Positions 6,577 to 15,464 of a DNA stretch of 41,521 nt are shown in pieces. The stretch comes from Flemingiibacterium sp045586505 (GTDB lineage Bacteria; Bacillota; Clostridia; Oscillospirales; CAG-272): contig JAZNAL010000045.1 in NCBI GenBank assembly GCA_045586505.1, positions 1 to 41,521 on the forward strand, given 5' to 3'. Below the pieces are notes generated by a model. The model made no database searches and was not told the DNA's origin. It was given only the letters and a program-made list of their open reading frames with translations. Both the position numbers and the translations under genes were made by a program. Each line of letters begins with the position of its first letter. Within the stretch, counting starts at the first letter, position 1.

Positions 6577-8301
6577 TTACTTGGTCAAACGATAGTAAAC
6601 GTTCTCGGTGATACCGTCTACCTCCTGGTCGATGCAAAGCAGGATCGCCTCATCGGTTTCGATGATCTCATAGAAATTGCCGAAGGGCAGTTTCTCAACG
6701 CTGGTGATCTTATCGCCCTTCACGTTGTAGATTTCATACTCATCGTTGCCCTCGTCGTTTTTCTTAACGAGCACGTAGTAATCGTACTCAGCATCATACA
6801 GGTAGTAGTCGCCGTCCTCCTCTACGATCACGTAGGGGTCCTTATCGCCCGTGTAGAGCAGAATATCGCCGTCGGCGTTCTCGAGCAGCAGGTACTCGTC
6901 TCCCTTATCATACAGGGTGTAGTTTCTCTCGTAAAGGTTGAGCTTCACGTTCAAGTCGTAATCGTACACCTTATCGCCGCACAGCAAGTAGTTGCCGAAA
7001 AAGCTTACGTTGTCGATCTTGCCAATCACATTGCCCTCACGGTCGGTGAGGTATATGTGTGCCTCGGTGCCGACCGCCACGCGGTTATCGGAGAGGAGTA
7101 CTACTTCCCAAACGTTCTCACCGTTGAAGGTCAGCTCGCTCACCTTACCGTTCTTATCAAGGGTGACGAACACCTCTCGATCGGACACACGACCGTCCTC
7201 GATCTTGTAGGCATCAAACGCCATTGCCTCGATATCTTCGCAGTCGAGCGCATAGTTATCATAGCCGTCAAGCCACTGTGCACCCTCAATGGAGTAGATC
7301 AGGTAATCGCAATCAATCTCCTTCGCCTTGCCCTTCTTTGCGTCGATCATCAGGGTAGCAACGTTGTACTTAGTCAGCTCGTCAACGTAATAGCTGCCGA
7401 CAGAGTAGTTCTCGATCTCAACGCTCTTATTGTGCACAAAGTCGTACTTCTTCGCGTCCTCGGGCAACTCGTAGTAGTACTGCAAGAACAGCTTGCCGTT
7501 GCGCATCAGCGCGAGGGTCACGTCCTCCACCTCGTACTGAGGCAGTCTGTAAGAAGAAACCTCCTTCAACTCTCTGTCGTAGAACACCACGCGGCAGTTG
7601 TAATCGTCCCAGGCAACGTAGTACTCGTCATTGTAGTCGCAAATGTTGGGCAGATCGGAAAGCTCACCGTACTCAAACGCCTTGTTCAGCTTACCATCCT
7701 CGCCGAAGCGGTAGCAGTTGCCCGAAAAATAAAGCAAATCGCCTGCGGTCTGGGGCATCGTGATGAACCCCTCATCAAATACCTCATCGTAAGTGCTGTA
7801 AGCGTCAAGGTTAGAAACGCCCGCCACACGCGTGCCCGTGCCGTCGTAAAGATCGGTGCGAACGGTAGCACGACCGACAATGTTGGCGTCTTCGTCCTCG
7901 TTCCAGCTTGCCGTGGTGATCAGGAAGTAAGCATACACCTCATCCCCCACATGCATATCGTCCAGCTTTACGTGTACGCGACTGGTCGCCGTGTTATCCA
8001 CGGTGTAGGTCACGCTGTTGGTCTTCGTGTTGTAAATGGTGTGCTGGACGAAGGGAATACCGTTCTTCTCCACGGTATCGGTGAAGTAGATGAGATTCTC
8101 CTCGTAGGTCACAAAGGACTTGCCCGTCAGTACATCTACCTTAGCGGCGTTGACATACGTGACGGTATCGTCCACGTAAGTGGCGTCGCTCAGCAATTTG
8201 GTCAGATCTCCCGCCTTGCCGCCAAACAGCGCGCAAGAGGAAAGTGCCATCACGGCAGCCAGTGTGAGTGCCACAAGGGCAACCCATTTCATTTTTTTCA
8301 T
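6577..8301 (-). CDS. Secreted lipoprotein, 574 aa, unknown function
   Basis: The ATG at 8301 is preceded on the minus strand by AAGGAGGAACT. The N-terminus is a lipoprotein signal: Lys-rich start, hydrophobic core, and the lipobox L-S-S-C (Cys near residue 23), so it should be anchored to the outer face of the membrane. The mature part is strongly acidic and Tyr-rich, with recurrent short strand-like patterns (for example Y-D-Y-Y-V-L-V near the end), as in a beta-propeller or other all-beta repeat protein. No enzyme motif is recognised. It has its own promoter (8412-8440) and terminator and looks monocistronic. A binding or surface-sensor role is a guess. Confidence 0.8.
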   Translation of the reverse strand: MKKMKWVALVALTLAAVMALSSCALFGGKAGDLTKLLSDATYVDDTVTYVNAAKVDVLTGKSFVTYEENLIYFTDTVEKNGIPFVQHTIYNTKTNSVTYTVDNTATSRVHVKLDDMHVGDEVYAYFLITTASWNEDEDANIVGRATVRTDLYDGTGTRVAGVSNLDAYSTYDEVFDEGFITMPQTAGDLLYFSGNCYRFGEDGKLNKAFEYGELSDLPNICDYNDEYYVAWDDYNCRVVFYDRELKEVSSYRLPQYEVEDVTLALMRNGKLFLQYYYELPEDAKKYDFVHNKSVEIENYSVGSYYVDELTKYNVATLMIDAKKGKAKEIDCDYLIYSIEGAQWLDGYDNYALDCEDIEAMAFDAYKIEDGRVSDREVFVTLDKNGKVSELTFNGENVWEVVLLSDNRVAVGTEAHIYLTDREGNVIGKIDNVSFFGNYLLCGDKVYDYDLNVKLNLYERNYTLYDKGDEYLLLENADGDILLYTGDKDPYVIVEEDGDYYLYDAEYDYYVLVKKNDEGNDEYEIYNVKGDKITSVEKLPFGNFYEIIETDEAILLCIDQEVDGITENVYYRLTK

Positions 8302-8411
8302 AAGTAGTTCCTCCTTTGGGAAAAGATATCAGCGGTACGGCCGTGACGCAAAAGGTATTCGAACGCTGAATTTGTCGAACATGACCGAAACGAACCGTTC
8401 TGCTTGGGTTT

Positions 8412-8440
8412 ATTTTAGCACTTTTTAACGCACTTGTCAA
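8412..8440 (-). promoter_or_regulatory. Promoter of the lipoprotein gene
   Basis: On the minus strand TTGACA (8440-8435), a 17-bp spacer and TAAAAT (8417-8412). This gives a leader of about 100 nt before the ATG. Confidence 0.75.
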
Positions 8441-8520
8441 CAAAAACTTTCACGCGCCCCCTCTTGCGGACACGCCTATAATATGTTACAATGGTGGTGA
8501 ATATGCGAAAGGAGAACGCC

Positions 8521-9072
8521 ATGTCCTATTTCCAACCCGATCTCACCTATCTTTGCTACCGCGACGTTTCACCTGAAGCGCTTCGCGCGCGCGGCATTGA
8601 GGTGTTGCTCCTTGATATTGATAACACACTCGCCCCCTACGAGCAGCCCGACCCCGACGCGCATATTATCGCGTGGCTGGATGCGCTTGAAACGGCAGGC
8701 ATCCGCACCGCGTTCCTTTCCAACAACCACAAGGAGCGCGTCACGCGCTTCAATGCGCCGCTTGGCAGACCCGCTATCTTTGACGCAGGCAAGCCTATCG
8801 TGCGCAAAGGCAGAAAACTCATGCGCACACTCGGCGGCGATAAGAAAAACACCGCCATGATGGGGGACCAAGTATTCACCGACGTGTGGACGGCACGCGC
8901 CCTTGGCGTGACCGCGATCCTTGTCCCCCCCATTCGCGACAAGCGCAATGCGCTCACGCGATTCAAACGCTTTTTGGAACGCGGCGTACTGCGCCGCTAC
9001 CACAAGCGCCACCCCGATGCCCCCGACGTGCGAGAGGGCTCATCTATCGCTAAGGAGTTTCAAAATCTATGA
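8521..9072 (+). CDS. yqeG: YqeG-family HAD phosphatase
   Basis: ATG at 8521 follows AAAGGAG; the in-frame GTG at 8491 has no such site. The 183-aa product has HAD motif I as D32-I-D34-N-T, motif II in F-L-S-N-N near 65, and motif III/IV as M-M-G-D-Q-V-F-T-D near 120. This is the compact HAD-IIIA architecture of YqeG. In Bacillus yqeG sits by yqeH and aroE; here it leads a different operon. The substrate in the family is uncertain. The next gene overlaps its stop by four bases (ATGA), so they are translationally coupled. Confidence 0.88.
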   Translation: MSYFQPDLTYLCYRDVSPEALRARGIEVLLLDIDNTLAPYEQPDPDAHIIAWLDALETAGIRTAFLSNNHKERVTRFNAPLGRPAIFDAGKPIVRKGRKLMRTLGGDKKNTAMMGDQVFTDVWTARALGVTAILVPPIRDKRNALTRFKRFLERGVLRRYHKRHPDAPDVREGSSIAKEFQNL

Positions 9073-9926
9073 GAAACAACGCCATTTTCGGCCCCGGCGG
9101 CAATAGCGAAGCGTTCTACGCCGTGGGCTATAAAGCAACCGTACAGGCGCCCGCCTATCTGAAAAGCTTGGGGCTCGGCGCCTACGAGGTCGAGGCAGGC
9201 AACGGTCTGCGCATCGGCGACGCGACGCTGACCGCCATCGGTGACGCCGCCATTGCAAACGGTATCGAGCTCTCGCTTCACTCCCCCTACTTCATTTCGC
9301 TCTCCAGTGTGGAACGAGAGAAGCGCGAGAAAAGCGTTACCTACATTATGGAATGTGTGCGCGCGTGTGAGCTACTGCGCGCCGACACGGTGGTGATCCA
9401 CGCAGGCAGCGCGGGCAAGATCTCGCGTGAGCAAGCGATGCTATACGCCGCCGAAACGCTCGCCATGGCGCTGGAGGCCATGGGGGATGCCCCCGTCACG
9501 CTCGGCGTGGAAACAATGGGCAAGCAAAATCAGCTCGGCACGCTCGCCGAGGTCATCACGCTGTGCAAAATGGACCAGCGCCTTGCCCCCGTGGTGGACT
9601 TTGGCCACCTGAACGCGCGCGATCTCGGCGGTCAGTTCCCCAACGCCGACGCCTACCGCCGCGTGTTCGATGCCATTGGTGAAGCGCTGGGTAACGACAA
9701 GGCACGCTATCTGCACTGCCACTTCTCCAAAATTGAATTCACAAGCGCGGGCGAAAAACGCCACCTTACCTTTGCAGACGAGGTGTTCGGCCCCGACTAC
9801 GAGCCGCTTGCCGAAGCAATCGCGCGCGAGAACCTTTGCCCGCGCATCATCTGCGAGTCCGCCGGCACGCAGGACCTCGACGCCCTCGCGATGCAGCGTG
9901 CTTACGAGACGGCAAGTAAACTGTGA
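9069..9926 (+). CDS. Endonuclease IV-like / xylose-isomerase-like TIM-barrel protein
   Basis: The 285-aa product has the layout of the AP endonuclease 2 family: G-P-G-G-N-S at the start, L-S-L-H-S-P-Y (metal His near 68), V-I-H-A-G (His near 111), G-V-E-T-M-G-K (metal Glu), V-V-D-F-G-H (Asp/His pair) and L-H-C-H-F-S-K, ending with I-I-C-E-S-A. These are the usual metal ligands of endonuclease IV, which cuts DNA at abasic sites, but the chain is close to a divergent clade often annotated only as TIM barrel, so DNA repair is likely rather than certain. Start and stop overlap both neighbours (ATGA with yqeG, GTGA with the DUF559 frame), giving a tight three-gene operon. Confidence 0.8.
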   Translation: MRNNAIFGPGGNSEAFYAVGYKATVQAPAYLKSLGLGAYEVEAGNGLRIGDATLTAIGDAAIANGIELSLHSPYFISLSSVEREKREKSVTYIMECVRACELLRADTVVIHAGSAGKISREQAMLYAAETLAMALEAMGDAPVTLGVETMGKQNQLGTLAEVITLCKMDQRLAPVVDFGHLNARDLGGQFPNADAYRRVFDAIGEALGNDKARYLHCHFSKIEFTSAGEKRHLTFADEVFGPDYEPLAEAIARENLCPRIICESAGTQDLDALAMQRAYETASKL

Positions 9927-10288
9927 ATCGCGCCCATAACGAAAAACTAACACCTCTTGCACAAGCTCTGCGGGCAGAAATGACCAAAGAGGAGCGTCGC
10001 CTTTGGTATGATTTTTTAAAAAAGCTTCCCGTCACGGTGCGTCGTCAAAAAGTCATGGGGCGCTATATCCTGGATTTTTACTGTGCCGAGCAAAAAATCG
10101 CCATCGAACTGGACGGCTCACAATATTTTGATGCCGAGGGAAAAGAAAAAGACGCCGAGCGCGACGCGTATTTGCAAGAGTAAGGCGTAACGGTGTTGCG
10201 CTATTCCAATCTTGAGGTGTTACAGCATTTTGACGGTGTATGTGCAGACATTCTCACGCATTTGGGGCTCACCCACCTTATTCCCTAA
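9923..10288 (+). pseudogene. DUF559 (Vsr-like nuclease fold) gene with premature stop
   Basis: The frame starts with GTG at 9923 overlapping the previous stop. It encodes the conserved L-R-x-x-M-T-x-x-E-R-R-L-W, L-D-F-Y-C, and I-E-L-D-G-S-Q of DUF559, a Vsr/restriction-endonuclease-like fold, then hits TAA at 10181-10183. The same frame continues without further stops to 10288 and encodes V-T-V-L-R-Y-S-N-L-E-V-L, the normal C-terminal end of the family (total 121 codons). A single C-to-T change turning CAA into TAA explains this. It could be a sequencing error; otherwise a truncated 86-aa product is made that lacks the last strand and helix. Confidence 0.8.
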
Positions 10289-10375
10289 TTGCAAAAATTA
10301 TGGAAAAAAGTAAGCCTTCCCCTCAAGGGGAGGCCTCTCCATAGCCGTTTTCCTCGTCTATAAGAAAGGACACCT

Positions 10376-11290
10376 ATGATTCCTCCCATCCACCACATAT
10401 CCCCAGAAACGGTACGCGAAAACAACACGCGGCTCATGCAACTGTACGCGTTCTACCTCAACAACTGCCCCCGCGCGTTGGAGGAGGAAACCGTCACGCA
10501 GTTGGCACAGGACTGCGGCATTTCGCTCCCCCTTGCGATGGCGCATTGCATCGCGGCGCTGTTTGAACTCGACCCCGTCGGAGAGGATCGCACGTTCTTT
10601 GAACACTGGCTCGTACCCAGTATCGAACTGCAATCCCCCGCCCCCTACTGCGCCGACGCTTATTTTAGCACCATCCATATCCCCGAAACCACCCTTGGCA
10701 AATGGGCACTTCGCGAGGAATATCTCGCCCCGTTTGAGCCCTTTGTGTGCCGCGACATGCAAATCCTCAAAGACGGACGCATGCTGCCGCAGATTGCCTT
10801 CTTCGCCGAGCGCTACGCGTTCCCCGCGGTGCTTGAAAACGGCAGAGAGTGGATGACGCTGCTCCCCAACGAAACCGTGACCACCCTCCCCGCAATCGAA
10901 GCGGCGTCGGGGCGCGTCCTCACGTTCGGCATGGGGCTTGGCTACTTCGCCTTCCACGCCGCCGAAAAGCCCGAGGTCACCTCGGTGACGGTCGTGGACA
11001 TCAGCGAGGACGTGCTCTCTCTCTTTCGCGAGCTCATTCTGCCCCAGATCCCAAACGCGCACAAAATCCATCTCGTTTGCCGTGATGCATTTGACTTTGC
11101 CGAGCGGAAAATGGCGGGCAATTTCGACTTCGTGTTTGCCGACATCTGGCACGACGCAGGCGACGGCATCGAGCCCTATCTGCGCATGAAGGAATGGGAA
11201 ACGCGCTTCCCCGACATCCGCTTCTCCTACTGGTTGGAGGACACCCTGCGCTGTTACATCGACCCCTCGCACTGGGATATGCCAAAATAA
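10376..11290 (+). CDS. SAM-dependent methyltransferase-like protein, 304 aa
   Basis: ATG at 10376 follows AGAAAGGA. The N-terminal half (1-160) is a helical region of unknown fold. The C-terminal half is a Rossmann-type methyltransferase: G-R-V-L-T-F-G-M-G-L-G-Y-F-A-F-H is motif I (about 180-195), V-V-D-I-S is the acidic residue binding the ribose, and F-D-F-V-F-A-D-I-W-H-D is motif IV/post. The substrate is not predictable. It lies 60 bp upstream of lepA, but lepA has its own promoter. The region just before it (about 10,307-10,342) has a GCCTTCCCCT/AGGGGAGGC hairpin typical of short intergenic repeats in Clostridia. Confidence 0.75.
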   Translation: MIPPIHHISPETVRENNTRLMQLYAFYLNNCPRALEEETVTQLAQDCGISLPLAMAHCIAALFELDPVGEDRTFFEHWLVPSIELQSPAPYCADAYFSTIHIPETTLGKWALREEYLAPFEPFVCRDMQILKDGRMLPQIAFFAERYAFPAVLENGREWMTLLPNETVTTLPAIEAASGRVLTFGMGLGYFAFHAAEKPEVTSVTVVDISEDVLSLFRELILPQIPNAHKIHLVCRDAFDFAERKMAGNFDFVFADIWHDAGDGIEPYLRMKEWETRFPDIRFSYWLEDTLRCYIDPSHWDMPK

Positions 11291-11293
11291 CAC

Positions 11294-11322
11294 TTGCAAT
11301 TTTCGCGCACGCGCGGTATAAT
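11294..11322 (+). promoter_or_regulatory. Promoter of lepA
   Basis: TTGCAA (11294-11299), 17-bp spacer, TATAAT (11317-11322); ATG of lepA at 11351. Confidence 0.7.
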
Positions 11323-11350
11323 AATGCTATTATAACGTACAGAGGTAACT

Positions 11351-13168
11351 ATGGCTTCAAATCGTCAAAACCACATTCGCAACTTCTCCATCATCGCGCA
11401 TATCGACCACGGCAAGTCCACGCTTGCCGACCGCTTGCTGGAAGCAACGCAGACCGTCACCACACGCGAGATGGAGGAACAGCTGCTCGATAACATGGAT
11501 CTGGAGCGTGAGCGCGGCATCACCATCAAGGCACGCGCCGTGCGCCTTTCCTACCACGCAAACAATGGGGAGGACTATATCCTCAATCTCATCGACACCC
11601 CCGGCCACGTCGACTTTAACTACGAGGTGTCCCGCTCGCTGGAAGCGTGCGAGGGCGTGCTGCTCGTGGTGGACGCCACACAGGGCATCGAGGCACAAAC
11701 GCTTGCCAACGCGTATCTCGCGGTGGACGCAAACCTGGAAATTCTCCCCGTCATCAACAAAATCGACCTGCCCAGTGCCGATATTGAGGGCACACGCCGC
11801 GAGGTCGAGGACGTCATTGGCATCCCCGCGGAAGACTGCCCCGCCGTTTCCGCTAAGGTGGGACTCAATATTCCCGACGTGCTCGAAGCCGTAGTGCGTG
11901 ACATTCCCGCGCCGACAGGTGACGAGAACGCGCCCCTCAAGGCGCTCATTTTCGATAGCTACTATGACAGCTACCTCGGCGTAGTAGTTTACGTACGCGT
12001 GGTGGACGGATGCGTCCGCCCTGGTGACACCATCAAACTCATGAGCACGGGACGCACCTTCGACGTGGTTGAGGTGGGCGTGATGTCCCCCTTTGGTCTG
12101 CAAAAGGGCGAGGGGCTTATGGCGGGCGAGGTTGGTTACATCACCGCCTCGATCAAGAGCGTGGGCGACACACGCGTGGGCGATACCGTCACGCTTGCCG
12201 ATACCCCCACAAAGGAGCCGCTTCCCGGCTTTAAAGCCGTGCAGCCCATGGTGTACGCAGGTATTTACCCCGCAGACGGGTCGAAATACGGCGACCTTCG
12301 CGACGCGCTGGAAAAATTGCAGCTCAACGACGCCGCCCTTTCTTTCGAGCCCGAAACCTCCATTGCGCTCGGCTTTGGTTACCGTTGCGGCTTTTTGGGT
12401 CTACTCCATATGGAGATCATTGAGGAGCGTTTGGAGCGCGAGTTCAACCTCGACCTCATCACCACTGCCCCCAGTGTTATCTACGAGATCACGACAAAAA
12501 CGGGCGAGATGCTCCGCATCGACAACCCCACCAACTATCCCGATCCCAACGAGATCGAATCCGCTGCCGAGCCCATCGTGCGCGCATCGATCATCACCCC
12601 CACCGACTACGTGGGCGGCCTCATGGACTTGTGTCAGGATCGCCGTGGCGTGTTCGTGGACATGAAGTACCTCGACGAAAAACGCGTCGAACTTCACTAC
12701 CGTTTGCCCCTCAACGAGATCATCTACGATTTCTTTGACGCGCTCAAGAGTCGCTCGCGCGGCTACGCGTCCCTCGACTATGAGGTAGAGGGATACGAGG
12801 CGTCCAAACTCGTCAAGCTCGACTTCCTGCTCAACGGCGAGCAGGTCGACGCCCTCTCTTTCATCGTGCATGAGGAAAAGGCGTACGCAAGAGCGCGCCG
12901 CATTGCCGAAAAACTCAAGGACAACATTCCGCGCCAGCTGTTTGAGATCCCGATCCAAGCGGCAATCGGCGCCAAGATCATCGCGCGCGAAACCGTCAAA
13001 GCCATGCGCAAAGACGTGCTTGCCAAGTGCTACGGCGGCGACATTACGCGTAAGAAGAAGCTGCTGGAAAAGCAGAAGGAAGGCAAGAAGAAGATGCGCC
13101 AGCTCGGCTCGGTTCAGGTATCCCCCGAGGCGTTCATGGCAGTCCTCAAATTGGATGACGATAACTAA
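11351..13168 (+). CDS. lepA: Elongation factor 4 (LepA), ribosome-associated GTPase
   Basis: The 605-aa product has the normal LepA length. The G-domain motifs are A-H-I-D-H-G-K-S-T (about 16-24), E-R-G-I-T-I-K-A (switch I), D-T-P-G-H-V-D-F (G3) and N-K-I-D-L-P (G4). Domains II, III and V follow, and the LepA-specific C-terminus is present with K-K-K-L-L-E-K-Q-K-E-G-K-K-K-M-R near the end. LepA acts on the ribosome and assists translation or 30S assembly under stress. It has its own promoter and is followed by a strong hairpin terminator, so it is likely monocistronic. Confidence 0.97.
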   Translation: MASNRQNHIRNFSIIAHIDHGKSTLADRLLEATQTVTTREMEEQLLDNMDLERERGITIKARAVRLSYHANNGEDYILNLIDTPGHVDFNYEVSRSLEACEGVLLVVDATQGIEAQTLANAYLAVDANLEILPVINKIDLPSADIEGTRREVEDVIGIPAEDCPAVSAKVGLNIPDVLEAVVRDIPAPTGDENAPLKALIFDSYYDSYLGVVVYVRVVDGCVRPGDTIKLMSTGRTFDVVEVGVMSPFGLQKGEGLMAGEVGYITASIKSVGDTRVGDTVTLADTPTKEPLPGFKAVQPMVYAGIYPADGSKYGDLRDALEKLQLNDAALSFEPETSIALGFGYRCGFLGLLHMEIIEERLEREFNLDLITTAPSVIYEITTKTGEMLRIDNPTNYPDPNEIESAAEPIVRASIITPTDYVGGLMDLCQDRRGVFVDMKYLDEKRVELHYRLPLNEIIYDFFDALKSRSRGYASLDYEVEGYEASKLVKLDFLLNGEQVDALSFIVHEEKAYARARRIAEKLKDNIPRQLFEIPIQAAIGAKIIARETVKAMRKDVLAKCYGGDITRKKKLLEKQKEGKKKMRQLGSVQVSPEAFMAVLKLDDDN

Positions 13169-13176
13169 AAACAATT

Positions 13177-13207
13177 ATAATGCCGCGCGGTGCGCGGCAT
13201 TATTTAT
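13177..13207 (+). terminator. Terminator of lepA
   Basis: ATAATGCCGCGC (13177-13188) pairs perfectly with GCGCGGCATTAT (13192-13203) around GGT; the T-run is short. Confidence 0.75.
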
Positions 13208-13236
13208 CGCCGACATTTTCATGAAAGGAGCGCCGT

Positions 13237-14385
13237 ATGAGAGAAACGCTCGGCCTTTATCTGCATATTCCCTTCTGCGTGAGAAAGTGCAACTACTGCG
13301 ATTTCTGCTCCACACGCGCCGACGCTGCAACACGCGCGGCATACGTGGACGCACTCTGCGCGCACCTTCTCGCCGCCGCCCCCACGGCAAAGGATCGTGT
13401 GGTGGACACCGTATACCTCGGTGGCGGCACACCAACGATCCTAGGCGATGCCGAACTCGGGCGCATTTTGCGCACCGTCCGCAGTGCTTACGCGCTGACG
13501 GCAGACGTCGAGATCACCACCGAATGTAACCCCATCACGGGGCGCGATGCACTCTTTGAAACGCTCGCAGCCGAGGGCGTGAACCGCCTGAGCATCGGCG
13601 TGCAATCCGTACACGAAAATGAGCTTGCTTTGCTTGGCAGAGCGCACACCTTCGCGGATTTCCTCGCCACCCTTGATGCGGCGCGCCGCGCAGGACTTTC
13701 TAATATCAGCGCAGACGTCATGTTCGGCATTCCCGCACAAACGGTGGAAAGCTTTAAAACCACCCTGGAAACACTCACGGCACTCCCCCTCACGCATCTC
13801 TCCGCCTACGGACTGCGCATTGAGGACGGCACTCCGTTCGCCAAGCACCGCGACACGCTCCCACTCCCCGGTGAGGACGAGGAGGCAGACATGGCGGATC
13901 TTGTCGCCACGCTCTTGCCCAAACACGGCTTTTCACGCTACGAAATCAGCAATTACGCCCGTAACGGGGCAAAATCCAAGCATAATATGCGTTACTGGCT
14001 CGGCGAGGAGTATCTTGGCTTCGGCCCTGCCGCCCACTCGTTTTGGGGTGGCGTACGCTTTGCCACACCACCCGACACCAACCACTATATCAACGCCGTT
14101 GCAAGCGGCAACTTCGGCGCACTTCGCGCCGACCCCCACGCCATCACGCCCACAGAAGCGCGCGAGGAGTACGTCATGCTCCGCATGCGCCTTGCGGACG
14201 GCGTAGATAAACAGGATTTCTCACACCGTTTCGGCATTTCTTTTGAGGACGCCTACGGTGATCTCACCCCCCTTGCGGCAAATGGCTTGCTTGTGAACAC
14301 CCAAACGCGCGTGGCGTTCACCGCACGTGGCATGCAGGTGTCGAACGCCATTCTCGCCGAATGGCTCGATTTCAAAGGAGAATGA
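13237..14385 (+). CDS. hemW: HemW-type radical SAM protein (coproporphyrinogen III oxidase-like)
   Basis: ATG at 13237 is preceded by AAAGGAG. The 382-aa product starts with Y-L-H-I-P-F-C14-V-R-K-C18-N-Y-C21, the radical SAM cluster motif with the HemW/HemN flank, then L-G-G-G-T-P-T near 62-68 and E-x-N-P. The HemN C-terminal domain is present, including Y-E-I-S-N-Y-A. The length and the cysteine arrangement after the cluster (D-F-C-S) fit HemW, a heme chaperone of anaerobes, rather than true HemN, though older annotation calls it an oxygen-independent oxidase. It is the first gene of an overlapping operon with an M24 peptidase and a phosphodiesterase. Confidence 0.9.
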   Translation: MRETLGLYLHIPFCVRKCNYCDFCSTRADAATRAAYVDALCAHLLAAAPTAKDRVVDTVYLGGGTPTILGDAELGRILRTVRSAYALTADVEITTECNPITGRDALFETLAAEGVNRLSIGVQSVHENELALLGRAHTFADFLATLDAARRAGLSNISADVMFGIPAQTVESFKTTLETLTALPLTHLSAYGLRIEDGTPFAKHRDTLPLPGEDEEADMADLVATLLPKHGFSRYEISNYARNGAKSKHNMRYWLGEEYLGFGPAAHSFWGGVRFATPPDTNHYINAVASGNFGALRADPHAITPTEAREEYVMLRMRLADGVDKQDFSHRFGISFEDAYGDLTPLAANGLLVNTQTRVAFTARGMQVSNAILAEWLDFKGE

Positions 14386-14387
14386 TC

Positions 14388-15464
14388 ATGTCCAGACTTT
14401 CCACCTTTCAACAAACCCTCACGGGCCCCGCGCTCATCACCTCGCAAAAGCACGCCTACTACCTCTCGCGCTTTCCCTTTGAGGATGGCTATCTGCTCAT
14501 CTTTCCCGACGCCGCGTACCTTGTAACCGACTTTCGCTACGAGGAGGCGGCACGCCGCGAGGCAGACCCCGCTTTTTGCGTCATATCCCCCGAAACGGGT
14601 GCCCTTATGGGCGTTGTCGACCTGATGAGAAAGCACAATGCCACCACGCTTTGTGTCGAGGAAGATCACGTCACGATGGCGCTACGCCAAACGCTTCGCG
14701 TTACCTTTGCAAGAAACTATACCGGCGTCACGATCTCGGGTGGCGTGTCCAAAACGCTCACGCGCATGCGTCAGTTCAAGGACGAGAGCGAGCTCGCGAT
14801 CATTCGCCGCGCGCAAGCCATCACCGACGCCGCTTTCACGCACATTCTCTCTTTCCTCTCCCCCACACGCACCGAGCGCGAGGTGGCGCTGGAATTGGAG
14901 ATCTTTATGCGCAAAATGGGCGCTGACGGGGTGTCTTTCCCCACCATTGCCATATCGGGCACGCAAAGCGCACTCCCCCACGGCGTACCGCGCGACGTGC
15001 CGCTCCAACAGGGGTTTTTCACGATGGACTATGGTGCCGCGTTGGAGGGATACTGTGCGGATATGACGCGCACCGTGGTCATCGGGCGCGCAAACGACGA
15101 GATGCGCCATCTCTATCACACCGTGCTCACAGCACAAGAAGCGGCGCTTCGCGCCGCACACGTAGGTGTGCCCCACAAAAAACTTGACGAGATCGCGCGC
15201 GCGATCATTGACAACGCCGGCTACAAGGGGTGCTTCGGCCACTCCCTCGGCCACGGCGTCGGGCTGGACATTCACGAAGCCCCCCGCCTCTCCCAAAAAG
15301 CCAAAGACGACGCACTGCTCACCGAGGGCGAGATCGTGACGGTTGAGCCGGGCATCTACGTGCAAGGCAAATTCGGTTGTCGCATTGAGGATATGATCGC
15401 CGTGTGCAAGGGCGGCGTGCACAACCTCACACACAGCACCAAAGAGCTGCTTGAACTATGCTAA
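14388..15464 (+). CDS. M24 family Xaa-Pro aminopeptidase
   Basis: ATG at 14388 is preferred because AAAGGAG at 14375-14381 is 7 bp upstream; the in-frame ATG at 14382 is too close. The 358-aa product has an N-terminal creatinase-like domain (about 1-130) and a C-terminal pita-bread metal site: F-T-M-D-Y-G (Asp), C-A-D-M-T-R (Asp), H-S-L-G-H-G-V-G-L (His), V-T-V-E-P-G-I-Y (Glu) and C-R-I-E-D-M (Glu). It removes N-terminal residues before proline in the cytosol using two Mn2+ or Co2+ ions. It overlaps the end of hemW by a few bases' spacing and overlaps the next gene by 7 bp. Confidence 0.92.
   Translation: MSRLSTFQQTLTGPALITSQKHAYYLSRFPFEDGYLLIFPDAAYLVTDFRYEEAARREADPAFCVISPETGALMGVVDLMRKHNATTLCVEEDHVTMALRQTLRVTFARNYTGVTISGGVSKTLTRMRQFKDESELAIIRRAQAITDAAFTHILSFLSPTRTEREVALELEIFMRKMGADGVSFPTIAISGTQSALPHGVPRDVPLQQGFFTMDYGAALEGYCADMTRTVVIGRANDEMRHLYHTVLTAQEAALRAAHVGVPHKKLDEIARAIIDNAGYKGCFGHSLGHGVGLDIHEAPRLSQKAKDDALLTEGEIVTVEPGIYVQGKFGCRIEDMIAVCKGGVHNLTHSTKELLELC

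Noticed and set aside
7057..8307. A 416-residue open frame on the plus strand opposite the lipoprotein gene
   Set aside because: It is the antisense of a gene with a clear signal peptide, ribosome binding site, promoter and terminator; the antisense product has low-complexity Val/Ile composition typical of shadow frames.
10358..11299. A 313-residue minus-strand frame opposite the methyltransferase gene
   Set aside because: The plus frame has a recognisable SAM-binding motif and start signals; the minus frame has neither.
12401..13174. Long minus-strand frames opposite lepA (also at 11,357-12,103)
   Set aside because: They are shadows caused by GC-rich codon use of the lepA gene.
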